Shown here: positions 5,501-6,278 of the stretch, piece after piece | Numbering within the stretch: the stretch's first letter is position 1 | Layout of the letters: every line of letters starts with the position of its first letter | DNA from: Flavobacteriales bacterium | GTDB lineage: Bacteria > Bacteroidota > Bacteroidia > Flavobacteriales_D > Parvicellaceae | Length of the DNA: 6,278 nucleotides | NCBI GenBank assembly: GCA_015488785.1 | Contig: WFNC01000612.1 | Location: 1 to 6,278, forward strand | Reading direction: 5' to 3' | The notes under the pieces: model-generated | Database searches by the model: none | Seen by the model: the letters and a program-made list of their open reading frames with translations, nothing else | Told to the model about the DNA's origin: nothing | Translations under genes and position numbers: made by a program

Positions 5501-5510
5501 TAATGGTAAC
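5501..5510. repeat. 10-bp inverted repeat flanking the phosphatase gene (right copy)
   Basis: TAATGGTAAC is the exact reverse complement of 5026-5035. Its GGTAAC half also forms the left end box of the attC-like element at 5505-5639, so the box appears on both sides of the phosphatase gene in the orientation expected for two successive cassette junctions. Confidence 0.6.
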
Positions 5511-5639
5511 ACCGTATAACCGATAATAATAGCTAATTTGGTGCTAAACCAATGCTTTGTTAATATTTATTTAATTCTGTTTATAATTCAATGTTTTGGG
5601 CTTATCTAAGCCATTACTACGGTTATACTCAACGTTAGC
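5505..5639. repeat. 135-bp bulged inverted repeat, attC-like
   Basis: Almost the whole spacer between the DUF551-like gene and the phosphatase gene folds on itself. From outside inwards: end boxes GGTAAC (5505-5510) and GTTAGC (5634-5639) pair in five of six positions; unpaired spacers ACC (5511-5513) and TCAAC (5629-5633) follow; then nine perfect pairs, GTATAACCG (5514-5522) with CGGTTATAC (5620-5628); a single bulged A5523; and TAATAATAGCT (5524-5534) with AGCCATTACTA (5609-5619), whose two mismatches are G-U pairs on the transcribed strand. The 74-base interior carries two small hairpins (TTGG/CCAA at 5538-5552, GGCTTA/TAAGCC at 5599-5612). End boxes with AAC/GTT cores, an unpaired spacer, an inner box, an extrahelical base, a variable interior and a position directly after a stop codon are the layout of integron attC sites. 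The ends do not fully fit GTTRRRY. The hairpin itself is clear; the recombination role is inference, and an mRNA hairpin or terminator is the alternative. Confidence 0.6.
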
Positions 5640-5644
5640 AACAA
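5633..5644. repeat. 12-bp direct repeat, copy 1 (end of the DUF551-like gene)
   Basis: CGTTAGCAACAA is identical at 5633-5644 and 5996-6007, 363 bp apart. This copy supplies the last two cysteine codons and the stop codon of the DUF551-like gene and contains the GTTAGC end box of the attC-like element. Confidence 0.75.
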
Positions 5645-5943
5645 GGTGGCTTACACCATTCTTTCACTATCATATTTGAAAAGTTGTATTTCCAACAATT
5701 ATCACTTTCCCACCACTCATTAATTCCGTATTTACCATTTTCATATCTAACAAATACTTGATTGTCGTCATTAGGTAGTGCATTTTTAACCGCCACCCAA
5801 TTGCTAACACCGTGTAAAATTAATTGCTCGGTATGGTACTCATTTGCTAACTTCTCTACAACTTGAACATAACCTTTATATAAAGTGTCTGCTTGTATAT
5901 CAGTCATTTCTAATTCTTCAATAATTCGTTTTTTAAAATCCAT
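5635..5943 (-). CDS. DUF551-like phage protein
   Basis: The 102-aa protein has a helical N-terminal part (residues 1-40, MDFKKRIIEELEMTDIQADT...) and a C-terminal DUF551-type module. This module has the pattern SNWVAVKNALPNDDNQVFVRYENGKYGINEWW at about 47-78 and a final IVKEWCKPP at 92-100. These match the family's 'W-x-S-V-x-x-x-L-P' opening, 'V-L-V' strand and closing 'V-T-H-W-x-x-x-P' motif. DUF551 proteins are common in phages and prophages; their function is not known to me. The C-terminus ends in CC, encoded by the 12-bp direct repeat that also provides the stop codon. The gene's end thus appears to be set by the repeat. It is separated from its neighbours by 64- and 154-base non-coding spacers. 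The start at 5943 follows GATAAAA, an A-rich context typical of Bacteroidota. Confidence 0.8.
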   Translation of the reverse strand: MDFKKRIIEELEMTDIQADTLYKGYVQVVEKLANEYHTEQLILHGVSNWVAVKNALPNDDNQVFVRYENGKYGINEWWESDNCWKYNFSNMIVKEWCKPPCC

Positions 5944-5995
5944 TTTTATCTATTTCATTTTCGTTTTTAATTCCGCAACTAATCTTACATTATAT

Positions 5996-6007
5996 CGTTA
6001 GCAACAA
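5996..6007. repeat. 12-bp direct repeat, copy 2 (immediately after the 87-aa gene)
   Basis: This is the second copy of CGTTAGCAACAA and abuts the stop codon of the 87-aa gene (TTA at 6008-6010 on the plus strand). The following spacer (5944-5995) shows no long hairpin. Only the end box is shared with the 5505-5639 element. Confidence 0.75.
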
Positions 6008-6271
6008 TTAACGCTTAATGTACTTTTCTACAATTTCGTTAATTCTGTCATCTGGAAATAGCTGTAATTCATTAGCTAAGTAACTAATGAATAGCGTTAA
6101 CTGTTCCCTTCGGTTGCTAACATCAGGTATATTCAAATCTTCAACTACTTTAGTTATATGATTTTCAATTATAGAAAACGTTAAGTCTTCGTCCTCATAA
6201 GTAACACCCATATTTGAGAGGGTTTGAAATAATGTTTTCGTTGTGTCGTTTATGTATTTCTTTTTGTTCAT
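6008..6271 (-). CDS. Unknown 87-aa acidic helical protein
   Basis: The protein starts MNKKKYINDTTKTLFQTLSN and is mostly predicted helix with many acidic residues (EDEDLTFSIIENHITKVVEDLNIPD at about 26-50, ending RINEIVEKYIKR). It has no cysteine, no membrane segment and no motif I recognise. The start at 6271 lies seven bases from the window edge in an A/T-rich context (AAACTTATG). An internal Met at residue 21 is a possible but less likely start. The stop codon is followed directly by a copy of the 12-bp repeat that also ends the next gene. Size and position suggest a small early or accessory phage protein. Confidence 0.65.
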   Translation of the reverse strand: MNKKKYINDTTKTLFQTLSNMGVTYEDEDLTFSIIENHITKVVEDLNIPDVSNRREQLTLFISYLANELQLFPDDRINEIVEKYIKR

Positions 6272-6278
6272 AAGTTTA

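Noticed and set aside
5599..5612. GGCTTA/TAAGCC hairpin as a rho-independent terminator
   Set aside because: The stem is short with a two-base loop and is not followed by a T-run on the transcribed strand; it fits better as part of the larger folded element.
1..6278. tRNA, rRNA, CRISPR array or insertion sequence
   Set aside because: No regularly spaced repeats, no transposase-like protein and no tRNA-like clover-leaf were seen in the spacers; the non-coding stretches are all under 160 bases.

Overview
This AT-rich window looks like part of a tailed double-stranded DNA phage or prophage of a Bacteroidota host, probably a flavobacterium-like one. The phage assignment rests on adjacent small and large terminase subunits, a dUTPase, a phage-style nucleic-acid 3'-phosphatase, a DUF551-type protein, a sigma-like regulator, and tight packing of small genes that all read on the minus strand. 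The host guess rests on strong AT bias and on the lack of any Shine-Dalgarno-like GGAGG before any start codon. Instead, starts sit in A/T-rich contexts, and several share AATTATG.

Read in the direction of transcription (right to left), the window has three parts. Positions 6271-4255 hold accessory genes spaced by non-coding DNA: an 87-aa unknown, a DUF551-like protein, a HAD-type 3'-phosphatase and a 240-aa unknown. Positions 4104-2419 form a compact block with overlapping genes and one 38-bp gap: a 110-aa unknown, dut, a sigma-70-like protein, a small membrane protein with a CxxC-LSFW motif, and a small CxxC protein. Positions 2418-1 start with a 130-bp palindrome-rich non-coding stretch. 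It is followed by terS and terL (sharing one base), a 48-aa membrane peptide, and a gene cut by the window edge that resembles a tail-assembly-chaperone-type protein.

The likely logic is that the right-hand genes serve nucleotide and nucleic-acid metabolism. The sigma-like protein would then switch on the packaging and structural genes to its left, and the palindromic region before terS is the obvious place for late control or a packaging site. This is inference from gene order.

The most interesting signal is in the right-hand spacers. The spacer after the DUF551-like gene is a 135-bp bulged inverted repeat laid out like an integron attC site. A 12-bp direct repeat marks the ends of two successive genes there and even encodes the last residues and stop of one of them. 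A second, weaker, 130-bp foldable spacer follows the 240-aa gene. Together they suggest that these genes behave, or once behaved, as cassettes. No integrase is visible in the window. No rRNA, tRNA, CRISPR array or insertion sequence was seen.
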